DNA of 64,000 nt from JANMEX01 sp041751995 (GCA_041751995.1 JBGSHY010000007.1:1-64000), one strand, 5' to 3'; shown: positions 44,705 through 54,459, counted from the first letter of the stretch. The notes: a model not told the origin generated them from the sequence alone. Numbers and translations: made by a program.

Positions 44705-45685
44705 GTGTCGGTGATCATGCCGGTACGAAACGGCGAGGCCTTCGTCGAACTCGCTGTGCGCAGTATTCTTGCTCAGACTTTTTGCAACTTTGAATTGATC
44801 GTCGTTGATGACGGGTCGTCAGACAACACGCAATCGATCCTTGCCGGGATTGCGGCCGGCGACTCCCGTGTTCGCTTGATGTCCACTGGGGGTCGCGGCA
44901 TTGTCGAAGCGCTCAATCTTGGAATTCGGCATTCGCGCTCCGAATTAATCGCCCGGATGGATGCCGATGACATTGCCTTTCCAGACAGACTAGAACGGCA
45001 GATTCAATTCATGCGCAGTCATGCCGGCATCGTTGCGTCCGGCAGTTCTGCCGTTGTTATTGATGAATCCGGCAAAGAAACCGGAACCTGGGCCGTTTCA
45101 ATAGACCATGATTCGCTCGCCGCCAAGTTGAGCCACGGCAATGCGCTTATCCATCCAACAATGATCATGCGAAAGCAATCCGTTGTTGACGCCGGGTTAT
45201 ATCGGCAAGCGAGCACCTATGCGGAGGACTATGATCTTTGGCTTCGGCTGGAGGAAACCGGAGGGCTTGCCAATCTTGCAGAACCAACCTTGAAATACCG
45301 CATGCATGGCGGCCAGGTGTCAAAAACCAAGCGAATGCAGCAACGGTCCGCCGCCGCGCTGGCGATACAGGTTGCCTTGCGCAGACGATCTGGCAAAGGT
45401 GAGGGGGTGGACATGACAATGCCCATGCTTGCTGTCTGTGCCGATTTGCTGAAGTTGAGAGCCGATGAAACTTCTCCCATTTCCCCTGAAGAAGGTCCGG
45501 AATTGGCGATCATGTTGCGTTTGGCGCGTTCATCCTTGCCGGGCAACGTGGTCAGGGTGCTGGTCAGCCGCCTCAAGACCGAAGCGAATTTGCGCCGGAT
45601 CGGTTCGTTGCGGATCAAGTTGGCATTGGCCGCATTGCGCGATCTGTTTATCAGGCCGGCTCGTGGGCAGTTCGGAAACAACTGA
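44705..45685 (+). CDS. Glycosyltransferase family 2
   Basis: 326-residue cytoplasmic GT-A transferase. The nucleotide-sugar site is visible in VSVIMPVRNGEAF, FELIVVDDGSSDNTQ and SELIARMDADDIAFPDRL (DxD metal motif, in MDADD). A QASTYAEDYDLWLRL segment is typical of this family. I chose the GTG at 44705 (GGAG five bases upstream) because the family starts at this point. A TTG at 44645 would add 20 residues. It overlaps the next gene by one base. Confidence 0.88.
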   Translation: MSVIMPVRNGEAFVELAVRSILAQTFCNFELIVVDDGSSDNTQSILAGIAAGDSRVRLMSTGGRGIVEALNLGIRHSRSELIARMDADDIAFPDRLERQIQFMRSHAGIVASGSSAVVIDESGKETGTWAVSIDHDSLAAKLSHGNALIHPTMIMRKQSVVDAGLYRQASTYAEDYDLWLRLEETGGLANLAEPTLKYRMHGGQVSKTKRMQQRSAAALAIQVALRRRSGKGEGVDMTMPMLAVCADLLKLRADETSPISPEEGPELAIMLRLARSSLPGNVVRVLVSRLKTEANLRRIGSLRIKLALAALRDLFIRPARGQFGNN

Positions 45686-47103
45686 TGGGCAATGTCTATA
45701 TTGATCTGACGACTCTGGCGAGTTGGCGCGGCCAACCGGTCGGCATTTCACGGTGCCAGCAGGAATATTCGCGTTACGCCTTGAATAATATTCCGAACAT
45801 CCGTTTTACGGTGTTTGACCCCGCCAGCCGGCGCCATTGCCATCTGCCCTTGGCGACTGCAAAAAGGATTATCGAGGAAACCCTCAAAATTGACCTGACA
45901 ATGATGCCCGATCTCAACGCGCATCGGCGCCATTTCGTCGACAACATACCTTTGCGACTGCAGCCGCTTTATTGGTGGATTACCAAACCGAGACGCCGGC
46001 TGATCGCCGCTTTGGAGAAAATCAGAACTTCCCGAAGCAGCGCCCATCTCGCGGGCCTTGCACGGCAGGTTCAGGAGCGACTCATCCGGGACAATGAGAA
46101 GCCGCGCTACTTCCTTGCCGATGGCAGACGGATCGACAGTGTGGAGTTTGGCGATTTGGCGGGGGATGCCGTTGTGTATCAGCGCGACGACATTACCCTC
46201 GCGATCCAGTCTGACTGGGTGCATACCGATATTGCAAGCATCTCGCGATTGAAGGTGAAATCAGGTTGGCGTCATGTCATTTTGTGCCATGACATCATAC
46301 CGCTTCAGTTTCCGCATTGGTTCAAGCAAAGCGATGTTGACGGGTTCAAAACCTACTATGATTTGGCGTTTCAAACGGCCGATCGCATCATGTTCACATC
46401 TGCCTGCACCGGCAGAGTTGTCCGGGACTATTGCGCTTCGCTCGGTATAACCATTCGCGACAGTGCAGAAGTGCCCATGGGGTCGGATATTGCTGTCAGG
46501 CGATCTGGCGGCGCAGCTTTGCGGGAACAGATTGATCCGCAAAAGTTTGCCCTGTTTGTGTCGACCATCGAACCGCGCAAAAACCATCGGCTTCTTGTCG
46601 ATGCCTGGCGGGCGTTGGCCAAAGTCGGTGTAATTGAAAAGAGTACTTTCAAGCTGGTATTTGTCGGGCGTCCTGGCTGGGACATGGGCTCATTTTATGA
46701 TGATATTGCCACCGATCCATTGCTCAAAGACAGTGTTCTGCACCTCAAGAACGTCAACGACGAAGAACTTTCCGTGCTCTATCAGGACGCCGCCTTCTGT
46801 CTTTACCCGCCGAAATACGAAGGCTTCGGGCTGCCGATCATCGAAGCGCTGGCAAACGGAAAGCCCTTGCTTGTCTCCAATGCAGGGCCGATGCCGGAAA
46901 TTGCCGGTGACTTTGCCATAGCTTTGGATCCTGAAGACACCGAGGCGTGGAGTCTTGCCATAAAGCACTGGATCGAAAACCCCGGCGAGCGTGAAATGTG
47001 GGCCGCGAAAATACGGGCTAATTATGTTCCAATGTCATGGGAAACTTCGGCAAAGCTGTTTTTCGAAAAGGCTTGTGCCCCATTTCCGGCATCTCCAGAT
47101 TGA
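45685..47103 (+). CDS. Glycosyltransferase, group 1 (GT4)
   Basis: 472-residue GT-B enzyme. The C-terminal domain carries FVSTIEPRKNHRLLVDAW and FCLYPPKYEGFGLPIIEALANG, the UDP/GDP-sugar motif with its E-x7-E pair. The N-terminal 200 residues are more variable. It starts on the last base of the GT2 stop codon (TGATG), so the two are coupled. Probably acts on LPS core, O-antigen or capsule. Acceptor unknown. Confidence 0.92.
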   Translation: MGNVYIDLTTLASWRGQPVGISRCQQEYSRYALNNIPNIRFTVFDPASRRHCHLPLATAKRIIEETLKIDLTMMPDLNAHRRHFVDNIPLRLQPLYWWITKPRRRLIAALEKIRTSRSSAHLAGLARQVQERLIRDNEKPRYFLADGRRIDSVEFGDLAGDAVVYQRDDITLAIQSDWVHTDIASISRLKVKSGWRHVILCHDIIPLQFPHWFKQSDVDGFKTYYDLAFQTADRIMFTSACTGRVVRDYCASLGITIRDSAEVPMGSDIAVRRSGGAALREQIDPQKFALFVSTIEPRKNHRLLVDAWRALAKVGVIEKSTFKLVFVGRPGWDMGSFYDDIATDPLLKDSVLHLKNVNDEELSVLYQDAAFCLYPPKYEGFGLPIIEALANGKPLLVSNAGPMPEIAGDFAIALDPEDTEAWSLAIKHWIENPGEREMWAAKIRANYVPMSWETSAKLFFEKACAPFPASPD

Positions 47104-47121
47104 ATGTAATAGAACGTTTGT

Positions 47122-48258
47122 TCAATTCCCAGTTTCTATCCAGTCGCAAACGGTGTTGATACCGTCGAAAAGTCCGGCAGACTTGCCAAATACAATTCCG
47201 TTTTCGGAATAGTATTCTCTATTTGTGCAAACCTTTTGCAGCGCTGTTTTGTAGGCTTCGACATCAAATGGCTCGTCGATTGTCACCCCCGCTTTGGCAT
47301 CGACTATGTAATGTGCAAATCCGCAATTGCTGGTCGCGACCACTGGCAGGCCGTTGATCATGGCTTCGAGAATGACTGCCCCCGTCACTTCCGTGCGGGC
47401 AGGATGTGCCAACACATCGCTGGCAGCCATAGCCGAAAACAAGGTTTCGCCGGACAAAAAGCCCATCCAATGGATTCTGCTTTCCACATTCAGGCGTTTT
47501 GCCAACTTGATGATCGGTCGGCTGCCTTTGTCAGCTGCCCCAAGACCGCCTATAAGGAGATGGCAATCCTTGCTTCGCGCCAAGGCTTCGATGTTGCGGT
47601 CAAGCCCTTTGGTTTTCGGCGCCAGCGCCAGAGTCAACCAGACTTCATTCTCAGGAGGAATTCCAAGTCCTCTCCGCAAAGCCAGCCCGTCCTTTTCGTG
47701 AAGCCCGCCAGATTTCAGCTTCAGCGGCGACAATGTCGGCGGCGCGATCTGCACCCTGGCCGGATCAAGGCTGTAGCGACGCCGAAATGGGTCCATCTGG
47801 CTTGCCGAAAGTCCAATCAGCCGGGTGCGGCTTTCTGGAGAAAAACATTCAGCCTCCAGCTTGGCATAGGTGCGGAACCGCGGTGTAATCCTTTTCCACC
47901 ACGGCGTTTGCGGACTGTTCCTGAACTTGTCGGCCAGAAAAAGAAAATCAAAGCCAGGCATCGTCTGGAAAGCTACGGAGCGGTCAAACCGGCCGTTGGC
48001 AATTGTCTTGGCTGCCTGTTCCGCGAATGACTGAACGCGCTTGTGATTGGACCTTCTGGCCGATGCATCCGGCAAATGCACGACATTGATTGGCAGTGCC
48101 GGGGCGTCGCCTGCAACCAGAATTGTCACGCGGTGACCGCGGGACTGCAACTCATCGGCAATTCGCAGGCAATTGTCCTCAAGGCCGCCACGCGGATGCA
48201 GACGATAAATCGCCAGGCAAACCTCGAGAGCTGGCTGTGGAGAATTCGCTGTGACCAT
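47122..48258 (-). CDS. WaaG-like LPS core glycosyltransferase (GT4)
   Basis: 378-residue GT-B transferase that resembles WaaG (RfaG), the UDP-glucose:heptosyl-LPS glucosyltransferase. Markers: HPRGGLEDNCLRIADELQSR at the start, FQTMPGFDFLFLADKF, and HPARTEVTGAVILEAMINGL with NCGFAHYIVDAKAG near the end, all in the WaaG order. Start 48258 has GAGAAG upstream. It converges with the previous GT4 gene and diverges from a putative sugar-transfer protein. Confidence 0.9.
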   Translation of the reverse strand: MVTANSPQPALEVCLAIYRLHPRGGLEDNCLRIADELQSRGHRVTILVAGDAPALPINVVHLPDASARRSNHKRVQSFAEQAAKTIANGRFDRSVAFQTMPGFDFLFLADKFRNSPQTPWWKRITPRFRTYAKLEAECFSPESRTRLIGLSASQMDPFRRRYSLDPARVQIAPPTLSPLKLKSGGLHEKDGLALRRGLGIPPENEVWLTLALAPKTKGLDRNIEALARSKDCHLLIGGLGAADKGSRPIIKLAKRLNVESRIHWMGFLSGETLFSAMAASDVLAHPARTEVTGAVILEAMINGLPVVATSNCGFAHYIVDAKAGVTIDEPFDVEAYKTALQKVCTNREYYSENGIVFGKSAGLFDGINTVCDWIETGN

Positions 48259-48357
48259 TTGCTTCTCACCCGCCAATTGACTTCTTGATTGCAGCATCTG
48301 GAAGGGCTTGATCCCATACCTGTTTTACCTGCCTAATGGAACGAAACGGATTTTCAA

Positions 48358-49224
48358 ATGCCAAAGCCGATTTCGGAATATGATTTGAAAAACCTGATCA
48401 GGCTCCAACCGCTTGTTCATGCGGTAAAGTCTTTCCGCTACGCGAGAATTGATCGAAAGTTTCTCTCTTCCCGCGCGAGGTCGGACAATGTTGAGCAGAT
48501 CGCCGGTGAGATTGCGGGCAAAAACATTCTCTTGACGGTGGCTTTTGAAGACCCGGCCATTCTTGAGATGCACATGACGCTTTGCCGAAAATTTGTGTCT
48601 TTCGACAAGCATATAGTCGCAGACAATTCGCTCAGTGCAAGTACGGTCGAGCGCAACCGGCAGATTGTAGAAGCTTGTGGCGGTTTGCATATCTGGCTTC
48701 CGGAAAACCCTTGGGCAAAAAAGCGAAATGCCAGCCGATCGCACGGCGCGGCATTGAACTGGCTTTGGCGTAACGTCCTGATGCCGGGCGAACCAAGGGC
48801 ATTCGGGTTTCTGGATCATGACCTGTTTCCAACCATGCCTGACGATCCGTTCGGGCTGTTGGCGGATCGCGATTTTTTTGGAGATCAGAGAGTCGCGAAT
48901 ACACGGTGGTTCCTTTGGGCCGGCTATTGTTTTTTTAAGTTCGAGGCGGTCAAGGACAAAAACCTTGATTTTGGTCTCGACTGGTTTGCCGGGCTAGATA
49001 CGGGCGGTGCAAATTGGCCGGTCCTTTATCAGCATGTTGATCGCCATTCATTGCCGCAGCGGCCAAACGTGGCTTTTGCCGCGGTGGAAGGCGGCAATAC
49101 TTCGAAAGCTTACTTTGAATGGCGAGGCAGCTGGATTCATGAAGTTGGCATGGCAACCGATCCATCATTTCGTGATGCCAAGAGAGCTGCCCTTGTCGCG
49201 CTTTTGAAGCCATTCCTGGCCTGA
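48358..49224 (+). CDS. Uncharacterised protein, possibly GT-A-type glycosyltransferase
   Basis: 288-residue soluble protein I cannot assign to a named family. It has a DxD-like FGFLDHDLFPTMPDDPFG segment (about residue 147), as used by GT-A enzymes to hold metal and sugar nucleotide, and a WFAGLDTGGANWP region. VAFEDPAILEMHMTLCRKF and HIVADNSLS look like the early nucleotide-binding part of such a fold. It lies in a glycosyltransferase group, which supports, but does not prove, a role in surface polysaccharide synthesis. Confidence 0.6.
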   Translation: MPKPISEYDLKNLIRLQPLVHAVKSFRYARIDRKFLSSRARSDNVEQIAGEIAGKNILLTVAFEDPAILEMHMTLCRKFVSFDKHIVADNSLSASTVERNRQIVEACGGLHIWLPENPWAKKRNASRSHGAALNWLWRNVLMPGEPRAFGFLDHDLFPTMPDDPFGLLADRDFFGDQRVANTRWFLWAGYCFFKFEAVKDKNLDFGLDWFAGLDTGGANWPVLYQHVDRHSLPQRPNVAFAAVEGGNTSKAYFEWRGSWIHEVGMATDPSFRDAKRAALVALLKPFLA

Positions 49225-49327
49225 ACCAACCGGCTTTGTTGTCTTGCGACCCGTTTGGGCGGATTTGCGATGCTTCCGCTTTCGCCGCGCGCTATTTTCG
49301 GTGAGATTCACATGGCGGGAGTATGAG

Positions 49328-50227
49328 ATGCGCTACGGATATATCGGCTTGGGCAATCTTGGCGGCCATCTGGCAATGAGCCTGATCCGCGAAGGGTTTG
49401 ACGTTACTGTCAACGACAAGGACTCCAAGCTCGGTGAACGCCACCTGAAAGCAGGCGCCAAGTGGGCTGCAAGCGCCGCTGAACTGGCGGCCAGTGTGGA
49501 CGTTGTCATGACCTGCCTGCCGTCGCCCGTTGTTTGTGAAATCGTTCTCACCGAAATCCTGTCCACACTGAAACCCGGCTCCATCTGGATTGAAAACTCG
49601 ACACTGGGCCGCGATGAAATCCGCCATCTTGCCGCGATGGCCGAGGCAAAGAGCATCCGCGTCCTTGAAGCGCCGGTCACCGGGGGTGTGCATCTGGCGG
49701 CGCAAGGCAACATCACCGTGCTTGCCGGCGGTGACAAGGCGCTGTTCGACGAACAGGCTCCGGCGCTCAAAGCGATCGGAAACCAGATTTTCCACATGGG
49801 GCCGATCGGGTCGGCTGCGGTCATCAAGGTCATCACCAACATGCTGGCTTTCATCCATCTTGTTGCCGACGGCGAAGCGCTGATGCTCGCCAAGCGCGGT
49901 GGGCTTGATCTTGCCCAGGCATGGCACGCCATCAAGGCGAGTTCGGGCACCTCTTTTGTCCATGAAACCGAAGGTCAGCTGATCCTCAACGGCTCCTATG
50001 ACATCGCCTTCACGATGGATCTGGCGCTCAAGGACCTCGGCTTTGCGATGAATTTCGGCAAAGAGTTTGGCGTACCGCTCGATCTGGCCGGCCAGACCAA
50101 CCAGACCTTCATGAAGGGCAAGGCCGCCTATGGCGGTGCGGCGCAATCAACCCAGATCGTCAAGCTGCTGGAGGATGTGCTGAAAACCGATCTGCGCGCG
50201 CCCGGCTTCCCATCACGCCTCGAATAA
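49328..50227 (+). CDS. 3-hydroxyisobutyrate-dehydrogenase-family NAD(P) oxidoreductase
   Basis: 299-residue beta-hydroxyacid dehydrogenase. The Rossmann motif GYIGLGNLGGHLAMSL starts at residue 4. Substrate motif EAPVTGGVHLAAQG, catalytic Lys in AVIKVITNMLAF, and KDLGFAMNFGKEFGVPLDL are all present. It oxidises a 3-hydroxy acid such as 3-hydroxyisobutyrate, tartronate semialdehyde or a succinate-semialdehyde form. GGGAG lies just upstream of the ATG at 49328. Confidence 0.92.
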   Translation: MRYGYIGLGNLGGHLAMSLIREGFDVTVNDKDSKLGERHLKAGAKWAASAAELAASVDVVMTCLPSPVVCEIVLTEILSTLKPGSIWIENSTLGRDEIRHLAAMAEAKSIRVLEAPVTGGVHLAAQGNITVLAGGDKALFDEQAPALKAIGNQIFHMGPIGSAAVIKVITNMLAFIHLVADGEALMLAKRGGLDLAQAWHAIKASSGTSFVHETEGQLILNGSYDIAFTMDLALKDLGFAMNFGKEFGVPLDLAGQTNQTFMKGKAAYGGAAQSTQIVKLLEDVLKTDLRAPGFPSRLE

Positions 50228-50241
50228 TCCGTGTCGGTTGA

Positions 50242-50328
50242 CCTTGATCAAGGGACTGGTCACCAGACTGTGACAATTCGTTTCAGAATGATTCCAATTT
50301 AGGAGTCCCGTTTTTTTCTCAAAACGGG
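50242..50328. promoter_or_regulatory. hemA upstream region with two dyads
   Basis: A 12-bp perfect palindrome CCTTGATCAAGG at 50242-50253, and a hairpin CCCGTTTT (50307-50314) / AAAACGGG (50321-50328) with loop TTTCTC. Both lie in the 160-bp gap before hemA. The palindrome contains TTGATCAA but lacks the four-base spacer of an FNR/FixK box. Either may serve heme or oxygen control of hemA. This is position-based inference. Confidence 0.4.
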
Positions 50329-50387
50329 TAAACGAACTTTCACACCGGCAGGTTTGGCGGCCTGCACAGCATATCGGGAACGGTCCA

Positions 50388-51605
50388 GTGGATTTTGAAG
50401 CATATTTCTCCGAACGTCTTGGCAAGCTGAAAACAGCAGGCAACTACCGTGTTTTCACCGATGTCGAGCGTCAAGCTGGCAATTTCCCGCGCGCCACCCG
50501 CCACCGCGCCGACGGGTCCACTCAGGAAGTCACCGTCTGGTGCTCCAACGACTATCTCGGCATGGGCCAGCATCCGGTTGTCACCAACGCCATGAAGTCC
50601 GCCGTCGATCAGTTTGGCGCCGGGGCAGGCGGCACCCGCAACATTTCCGGCACCAACCATTCGCATGTGCTTCTCGAGCGCGAGCTGGCCGACCTGCACG
50701 GCAAGGAATCAGCGTTGCTGTTCACTTCGGGCTACGTGTCCAACTGGGCCGCACTTGGCACGCTCGGTTCACAAATTCCGGGCCTGATCATTTATTCCGA
50801 CGCGCTCAACCATGCTTCGATGATCGAAGGCATCCGCCATTCGAAAGCAGAGCGCCGCATTTTCAAGCACAATGACCCCAAGGATCTCGCCCGCCTGATG
50901 GCGCTGGATGATCCGATGGCGCCGAAGATGGTCGCCTTTGAATCCGTCTACTCGATGGATGGCGACATAGGCCCGATCAAGGAAATCTGCGATGTTGCCG
51001 ACCGGTTCGGCGCCATGACCTATCTCGATGAAGTCCATGCCGTTGGCATGTACGGCCCGCGCGGCGGCGGCGTTGCCGAGCGCGAAGGGCTGATGGACCG
51101 TCTCACCGTCATCGAAGGCACGCTCGGCAAGGCCTATGGCGTGATGGGCGGCTACATTGCCGCGTCGTCAAGCCTGGTGGACTTTGTCCGCTCGTTCTCG
51201 TCCGGCTTCATCTTTACGACAGCCATTCCGCCGGCAATTGCTGCGGCGGCGCAGGCCTCCATCGCTTTCCTCAAGGAACATGACGAGATCCGCAAGCTGC
51301 ACCGCGACCGTGTCGCCCGTGTGCGCGCCAAGCTCGACCGCTACGGCATTCCGCACCAGCACAATCCGAGCCACATCATTCCGGTGATGGTTGGCGATGC
51401 TGCCAAGTGCAAGTGGATTTCCGACATCCTTCTCGATCAGCATGGCGTCTATGTGCAGCCGATCAACTATCCGACAGTGCCGGTGAAAACCGAACGCCTG
51501 CGCATCACGCCGACCCCGTTCCACACCGATGCCGACATCGACCACCTGGTCCATGCTTTGGGCGAACTCTGGTCGCAGTGCGCATTGGCCCGCGCGGTCG
51601 CCTGA
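50388..51605 (+). CDS. hemA: 5-aminolevulinate synthase
   Basis: 405-residue PLP enzyme that condenses glycine and succinyl-CoA to 5-aminolevulinate, the first step of heme synthesis in Alphaproteobacteria. GTG start, giving MDFEAYFSERLGKLKTAGNY. Conserved parts: VTVWCSNDYLGMGQHP, GTRNISGTNHSHVLLE, and the PLP Lys in EGTLGKAYGVMGGYI. Length and start match rhizobial HemA. Two dyad elements lie upstream. Confidence 0.97.
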   Translation: MDFEAYFSERLGKLKTAGNYRVFTDVERQAGNFPRATRHRADGSTQEVTVWCSNDYLGMGQHPVVTNAMKSAVDQFGAGAGGTRNISGTNHSHVLLERELADLHGKESALLFTSGYVSNWAALGTLGSQIPGLIIYSDALNHASMIEGIRHSKAERRIFKHNDPKDLARLMALDDPMAPKMVAFESVYSMDGDIGPIKEICDVADRFGAMTYLDEVHAVGMYGPRGGGVAEREGLMDRLTVIEGTLGKAYGVMGGYIAASSSLVDFVRSFSSGFIFTTAIPPAIAAAAQASIAFLKEHDEIRKLHRDRVARVRAKLDRYGIPHQHNPSHIIPVMVGDAAKCKWISDILLDQHGVYVQPINYPTVPVKTERLRITPTPFHTDADIDHLVHALGELWSQCALARAVA

Positions 51606-54314
51606 TCAGCCGGCTTTCGCTTCAAGAACCAATTTGAGGCCGAGGCGTGAAACCATTTCGCGCTCGCTTCGCTTGAAGAGATCATTGAGCGTTTTGATTT
51701 GCGCTGTGTCCAGTCCGCGGCCGGCCTTGGCCTGTTCTTCAAATTTTTCCATTGCTGCGGCGAGGCGGTTTGCACCTGCACTGCGGGCGACTGACTTGAG
51801 GCTGTTGGCGTTCGCGACCTGCTGTTCCAGATCACCTTTGCTGACAGCCGATCTCATCGCTTCGAGCGCGGTGGACGCCGCAGACGTGAAAAGCCCATGA
51901 ATGCGGACCGCGGTGCTGTTCGAACCCCCAGATGACAAGCGGGCAATCATCGAAATCGTCGGTTCATCGAGCAGCGGCAGATGGCTGAAACTGTCGGCGT
52001 TTTTCTTGCGCGCAGATGCGTCCGGCCCATGGGCATTCTTCAGAACCAGCGCCGAGATGCGCTCGGCGACTGAAGGGATGGTGAAAGGCTTTGATATCCA
52101 ACCGTCCATGCCATTCTGTCGCCAGCCTCTCTCGCCGGCCCCTTCGGTAAGCGCGGTGATGGCAACCACAGGCGTATGACGCCCCGTGTCCTTCTCCCGT
52201 TCCCGGATGATCCGGGTGGCGGTGAAGCCGTCCATCACAGGCATTGAACAATCCATGAATATGATGTCGTAGGCGTTCTCGGCAGCCAGTTTCAATGCAT
52301 CTTCGCCGTTCACAGCCGTTTCCACATGGACGCCCATGGACGTCAGTGCTTCATTTAGCACTTCCCGGTTGACTGTGTTGTCATCGACGGCAAGCGCGCG
52401 CAAACCGCGGAACTGGTCGTAGTTATGCAGTTGCTCGGCAACGCGTTTCAAGTTGCTGAAACTGGTGAAGTCGCCGCTGGTTACGGCGGTACCGAGTTTT
52501 GCCAATGCCTCCCGGCTCGCAGGAACAGCAAATTCAAGCCTGCCGCGGGTGCGATAGCTGGTTTCTGCAACATCAAGCGCCGGAACCAGAAACAAGGACG
52601 TTTCGCCCGGGCCAATGGTTTCGTTTTCGCGATCCGTCAGCACCAGCCCTGCTTTGCTGATTGTCTGGTCGTCGACCAGTATGGCTCCATGCTTACGCAG
52701 TGTTTCGCCCAAAAGTTCCGCCTGCATCGGCAATGCGCAAATGATCCTGACACGGCAACCGGCAAAATCCGCCGGAGCCGGGGCTTCTTGTTCCGCTTGC
52801 ATGGTCACCCAGGCGGTGAAGGTTGATCCCTGGCCTTCGGTGCTGGTGACCGAAATGTCTCCGTCCATCGCCTCAATGAGGCGTTTGGAAATGGCGAGTC
52901 CCAGGCCGGTGCCGCCAAATCGGCGGGTGATGGATTGGTCAGCCTGCGCGAATCTGTCAAAAACCAAAGCCAGCTTTTCCTTGGCAATGCCAATGCCAGT
53001 ATCGGTCACTGATATCGAGACCTTGAAGCCCGCTTCTGTTTTCACCGACTTTGCGCGAATGATAACGCCACCCTTTTCGGTGAACTTCAGGGCATTGTTG
53101 ACCAGATTGGTGATGACCTGATTGAGGCGCGTTGCGTCTCCGGTCAAAACTGTTGGCACCGAAGGATCAACCGAGAAACCAAGGTAAACACCGCGCTCGC
53201 GGGCACGCTCGGCAAACAGTCCATAAACATCGGCCAAAATCTGATCGAGCGAGAACGGATTGGCTTCTAGGTCCAGCCTCCCGGCTTCGATCTTGGAAAT
53301 ATCCAGCACGTCGTTGATGATGGCCAATAGGTTTTGGCCGGAGCGATTGATGATTTCAGCGAAGCGCAAATGGCGCGGCGACAGCGGCGCAGCGGCGAGC
53401 ATTTGCGCCATGACCATCATGCCATTCATCGGCGTGCGGATTTCATGGCTCATCATCGACAGGAATTCGGACTTGGCTGCGTTTGCGCGTTCGGCGTCAT
53501 CGCGCGCAGTCACCAATTCGGACGTGCGCTTCTGCACCGTGTCTTCAAGCGAGTCCGAATAGGCGCGCAGGGATTTGTCTCGCTCATCGATGCGCCCCAT
53601 CATATCGTTGAAGGCGTCGATCAATACCCCGACTTCATCGTCGGTTTCGCGTTTGAAATTGTAGGTCAGCGTTTCGGTATTGCCGATACCCGAAAGTGAA
53701 TTGGCAAGATTGTTCAGTGGCCTTGTCGCGCGCCGCACGAGGCGTTGACCGATGAAAAAACCCGCCGCAATTGCGCTGGTGGCGAATACGCTGGCAGCGA
53801 AAAACCGTTGCCAAAACATTTGCGACATCCATGAAATATCTGCTGTCACTTCCAGATGACCGACCGTTGCGCCGCCATCGACAACCGGACGCGAGATCTC
53901 AAGGGTTTCAATCTTGAAGAGATCGGTGATTGTTACCTCGTCGGAGCGCAGCACCGAGCGTTCAAGCACGGCGCCTCCACCCATCTCCGCCAGCAAATTG
54001 CCGTCGGCATCGCGGACTGAAGTCTGAAGGATGGACGGCAAATCGCGCAATGCCCGCAATGCGTTGCGGGCTGCGGCTTCATCATGTGCGGCCACCGGTT
54101 CGGACAGCACTGCGCTGAAAATGCTGGCGATGGATTGCAGGCGCGCATGTTCCGCATCCACGCTTTGTCGGAAATTGCCGATCAGAAAGACGCCAACAGT
54201 CGTCATGGTGCACAAAAACATGGTGGATGCCGCGATCAGCGACATTTTCGTGCTTATCGACCGTGTGACGCCGTTCAGTTTCAAGATCAGTCCCCGCTTC
54301 GCAGACCGCACCAT
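51606..54314 (-). CDS. Hybrid histidine kinase with receiver and degenerate Hpt-like domain
   Basis: 902-residue membrane sensor. Two transmembrane helices (about residues 24-46 and 172-190) enclose a periplasmic sensor region. A HAMP domain follows, then the phospho-His in MSHEIRTPMNGMM (about residue 290) and the catalytic ATPase boxes (NLVNNALKFTEKG, DTGIGIAKEK, GGTGLGLAISK). A weak, receiver-like segment follows. The true receiver has its Asp (FMDCSMPVMDG, about 688) and Lys. At the C-terminus an Hpt-like helix reads ANSLKSVARSAGANRL; the Hpt His position (HxLK) is Asn, from AAC at 51804-51806. Start 54314 is tentative. Confidence 0.9.
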   Translation of the reverse strand: MVRSAKRGLILKLNGVTRSISTKMSLIAASTMFLCTMTTVGVFLIGNFRQSVDAEHARLQSIASIFSAVLSEPVAAHDEAAARNALRALRDLPSILQTSVRDADGNLLAEMGGGAVLERSVLRSDEVTITDLFKIETLEISRPVVDGGATVGHLEVTADISWMSQMFWQRFFAASVFATSAIAAGFFIGQRLVRRATRPLNNLANSLSGIGNTETLTYNFKRETDDEVGVLIDAFNDMMGRIDERDKSLRAYSDSLEDTVQKRTSELVTARDDAERANAAKSEFLSMMSHEIRTPMNGMMVMAQMLAAAPLSPRHLRFAEIINRSGQNLLAIINDVLDISKIEAGRLDLEANPFSLDQILADVYGLFAERARERGVYLGFSVDPSVPTVLTGDATRLNQVITNLVNNALKFTEKGGVIIRAKSVKTEAGFKVSISVTDTGIGIAKEKLALVFDRFAQADQSITRRFGGTGLGLAISKRLIEAMDGDISVTSTEGQGSTFTAWVTMQAEQEAPAPADFAGCRVRIICALPMQAELLGETLRKHGAILVDDQTISKAGLVLTDRENETIGPGETSLFLVPALDVAETSYRTRGRLEFAVPASREALAKLGTAVTSGDFTSFSNLKRVAEQLHNYDQFRGLRALAVDDNTVNREVLNEALTSMGVHVETAVNGEDALKLAAENAYDIIFMDCSMPVMDGFTATRIIREREKDTGRHTPVVAITALTEGAGERGWRQNGMDGWISKPFTIPSVAERISALVLKNAHGPDASARKKNADSFSHLPLLDEPTISMIARLSSGGSNSTAVRIHGLFTSAASTALEAMRSAVSKGDLEQQVANANSLKSVARSAGANRLAAAMEKFEEQAKAGRGLDTAQIKTLNDLFKRSEREMVSRLGLKLVLEAKAG

Positions 54315-54459
54315 GACTGCAAATTGCGAATATGAGTTTAAGGGCCGGACGGTTTTTGTCTGAAAGCAGAAAAAAGTGATTTTTCGGCGATTGTTCCGGA
54401 ACCGGTTAAGCATTCGCTATCGGTCTGTCGCTAAACTCGGGGGCAGGGGAGTTATTGAT

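Noticed and set aside
50242..50253. FNR/FixK box before hemA
   Set aside because: The palindrome contains TTGATCAA but without the four-base spacer between half sites that FNR/FixK sites need.
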